Positions 5,513-6,739 of a DNA stretch of 6,739 nt are shown in pieces. The position numbers and the translations under genes are program-made. The notes beneath the pieces are model-generated. The model was not told the origin of the DNA, made no database searches, and saw only the letters and a program-made list of their open reading frames with translations. How positions within the stretch are numbered: position 1 is the first letter of the stretch; each line of letters opens with the position of its first letter. The stretch is from Desulfobacula sp. (GTDB lineage: Bacteria; Desulfobacterota; Desulfobacteria; Desulfobacterales; Desulfobacteraceae), in the NCBI GenBank assembly GCA_023139225.1, contig JAGLNZ010000306.1, forward strand, positions 1 through 6,739, given 5' to 3'.

Positions 5513-6562
5513 ATGGAAAAAATTGATAAGGTCTTATTGACACAGAAAGTCAAAGCCTCGGGCTGAGCGGCTAAACTTGATCCAGGGACGCTGGATCGAA
5601 TTGTAGGAGGGCTCAAAATTAAATCCCACCCCAACCTGATCGTGGGGCTTGATTCTCCCGATGATGCAGGTGTCTATAAACTTAATTCACAAACAGCGCT
5701 TATCCAGACGCTTGATTTTTTAACACCGGTTACTGATGATCCCTATGAATTCGGCCAGATTGCTGCTGCCAATTCTTTAAGTGATGTATATGCCATGGGA
5801 GGTGAGCCCGTTACGGTAATGAATATTGTCTGTTTTCCGAGCTGTGACCTGGAAGAGGATATTCTGGCCGAAACCTTAAAGGGGGGCTTAGATAAAATAA
5901 ATGAATCCGGCGCCTTACTTGTGGGCGGGCATTCAGTGGACGATCAGGAATTCAAATACGGGCTTAGTGTTACAGGTATTGTGCATCCGGATAAAGTGCT
6001 GGCCAATGCCACGGCCCAAATTGGTGATACCATTATATTAACCAAACCTGTGGGAACCGGGATCATGTCAACAGCCATAAAAGGCAAACTGGCCACAAAG
6101 GAAAATATAAAAGAATCCGTGGCAGTCATGTCCATGTTGAATAAAGCCGCAGCTAAGGTGATGTCGCAATTTGCGGTAAATGCCTGTACCGATGTTACAG
6201 GGTTTGGTCTGGCCGGCCACTTACTGGAAATGGCCAAAGGGTCAAAAAAAGCTTTCACGCTCCATACTCAAAAAGTTCCCATGCTTAAAAATGTATTGGA
6301 TTTTGCAAATATGGGGATGGTACCGGCCGGGGCCCACAAAAATCGCAAATTTTTTGAAGAATTGACCCATATTGATACGGCTGTTGACAGGGCCCTTGTT
6401 GATCTGATGTTCGACCCGCAGACATCCGGTGGATTGCTGATCAGCCTGAATGGAAAAGATGCAAAAAATTGTTTAAAAAAAATGGAAACCAATGGTGTAG
6501 AAGCATGGATAATCGGTGAAATTACCCATGAGAGTCCTAGGGGTTTTTTGAACATAATTTAA
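5513..6562 (+). CDS. selD: Selenocysteine-containing selenide, water dikinase (selenophosphate synthetase), in-frame TGA recoded
   Basis: Makes selenophosphate from selenide and ATP, the selenium donor for Sec-tRNA synthesis and for 2-selenouridine in tRNA. From the ATG at 5513 the frame runs to an in-frame TGA at codon 18 (5564-5566) and then stays open to TAA at 6560-6562. Read as Sec the product is 349 residues, the normal SelD length (E. coli 347). The N terminus TQKVKASGUAAK aligns with the E. coli catalytic loop, placing Sec18 on catalytic Cys17 and K21 on essential K20. Other motifs: SPDDAGVY with D50/D51, QTLDFLTP with D68, NSLSDVYAMGG with D92, VGGHSVDD, DVTGFGLAGHLLEMA and FDPQTSGGLL. 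An in-frame TAA at 5498-5500 excludes an earlier start. The Shine-Dalgarno is poor (AGAGG lies 22 bases away), so it may depend on coupling to pgeF, 43 bases upstream. The internal GTG at 5642 is an artefactual start that would lose the active site. Sec at this site is known in many Sec-using bacteria. Confidence 0.95.
5564..5566 (+). other. Selenocysteine codon (TGA, residue 18 of SelD)
   Basis: The TGA occupies the catalytic Cys/Sec position between SG and AAK, with homologous SelD sequence in frame on both sides. A point mutation to a true stop is less likely because the downstream hairpin is present and the remaining frame is intact. Confidence 0.92.
5577..5599 (+). promoter_or_regulatory. 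Candidate bacterial SECIS element in selD
   Basis: TTGATCCAG (5577-5585) pairs with CTGGATCGA (5591-5599): nine pairs, one of them T-G, around the five-base loop GGACG (5586-5590). The loop starts 20 bases past the last base of the TGA, inside the 16-37 base window described for bacterial SECIS elements, and begins with G as those loops typically do. It lies within the coding sequence, as bacterial SelB-dependent recoding requires. Stem and distance are read directly; SECIS function is inferred from the family rule. Confidence 0.75.
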
Positions 6563-6574
6563 TGTTTTTTCACA

Positions 6575-6603
6575 TTGACTTGAGATTCAGCATATGTTAT
6601 TTG
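6575..6603 (+). promoter_or_regulatory. Candidate promoter for the atpZ-like gene
   Basis: TTGACT (6575-6580) is followed after 17 bases by TATTTG (6598-6603). The -35 is good and the -10 weak. It lies in the 109-base gap between selD and the next gene, within an inverted repeat (6579-6611) described among the findings. Confidence 0.3.
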
Positions 6604-6671
6604 CTCTCAAGATAAATTGATCTTTGAAGACTGTAAAATAAAGAAAAGTAAGGAAAGTAAAAAGACAAAGG

Positions 6672-6739
6672 ATGAAAAAGGAAACCGGCAAAACCGTCAG
6701 GGAACTTGGATATTTTGCCAGCCTTGGAATGTCAGTGGC
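6672..6739 (+). CDS. Start of an AtpZ/AtpI-like F0F1-ATPase accessory subunit (runs off right edge)
   Basis: Only 22 codons are visible: a lysine-rich start, then TVRELGYFASLGMSV leading into what should be the first membrane helix. This resembles the N terminus of the AtpZ/AtpI family (ATPase_gene1), small two-helix inner-membrane proteins encoded first in many atp operons and implicated in F0 assembly or Mg/Ca transport. No alternative NTG start exists between the in-frame TAA at 6639-6641 and the ATG at 6672. AAGG abuts the ATG and AAGGA is 17 bases upstream, so the Shine-Dalgarno is not ideal. The call rests on a short stretch and is tentative; if right, atpI, atpB and atpE should follow outside the window. 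Confidence 0.55.
   Translation, partial: MKKETGKTVRELGYFASLGMSV

Noticed and set aside
5513..5641. selD as a pseudogene disrupted by a nonsense mutation, or a gene starting at GTG 5642
   Set aside because: The TGA falls on the catalytic Cys/Sec position, homology continues in the same frame on both sides, and a SECIS-like stem follows at the right distance.
6535..6572. Rho-independent terminator just after selD
   Set aside because: There are T-runs (in 6543-6549 and 6565-6570) but no adequate stem; the CCTAGG palindrome before the first run lies in the coding sequence and is too short.
1..6739. CRISPR array, insertion sequence, tRNA, rRNA or prophage features
   Set aside because: No repeat-spacer pattern, terminal inverted repeats with a transposase, tRNA-like fold or phage gene was seen on either strand.

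Overview
The window looks like chromosomal DNA of an AT-rich Gram-negative anaerobe, most likely a sulfate-reducing member of the Desulfobacterales (former Deltaproteobacteria). The inference rests on three things: a selenophosphate synthetase that itself carries selenocysteine, a stand-alone RfaE2-type heptose adenylyltransferase, and the beginning of what looks like an AtpZ/AtpI gene opening an ATP synthase operon. The lineage is inferred from gene content and style; no 16S rRNA or other direct marker is present.

Layout. Bases 1-320 (minus) are the N-terminal 106 codons of a response regulator receiver protein that runs off the left edge. Bases 321-622 carry no gene; they hold the regulator's leader and candidate promoter, and a terminator-like hairpin for the minus-strand operon to the right. 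That operon, read from right to left, is an antibiotic-biosynthesis-monooxygenase (ABM) fold protein (2882-3190), an M20 metallopeptidase (1698-2813) and a beta-class DNA methyltransferase (623-1690). Bases 3191-3436 are a divergent control region with one candidate promoter facing each way.

The plus-strand operon is tightly packed: a nitrilase-superfamily carbon-nitrogen hydrolase (3437-4231), rfaE2 (4218-4709), pgeF/yfiH (4696-5469) and selD (5513-6562). After a 109-base gap, a new gene starts at 6672 and runs off the right edge. The hydrolase, rfaE2 and pgeF overlap one another, which suggests translational coupling. rfaE2 (ADP-heptose for lipopolysaccharide) and pgeF (peptidoglycan precursor quality control) are both envelope functions. 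selD supplies selenophosphate for selenocysteine synthesis and tRNA selenation.

The most notable point is selD. A conventional reading stops at an in-frame TGA (5564-5566) and would begin the gene at an internal GTG, losing the catalytic residue. Reading the TGA as selenocysteine restores a 349-residue enzyme with Sec at the catalytic position, followed at the expected distance by a 9-bp stem with a GGACG loop that fits a bacterial SECIS element. I see no mobile element, CRISPR array, tRNA or rRNA, and nothing that amounts to a wholly new multi-gene system.
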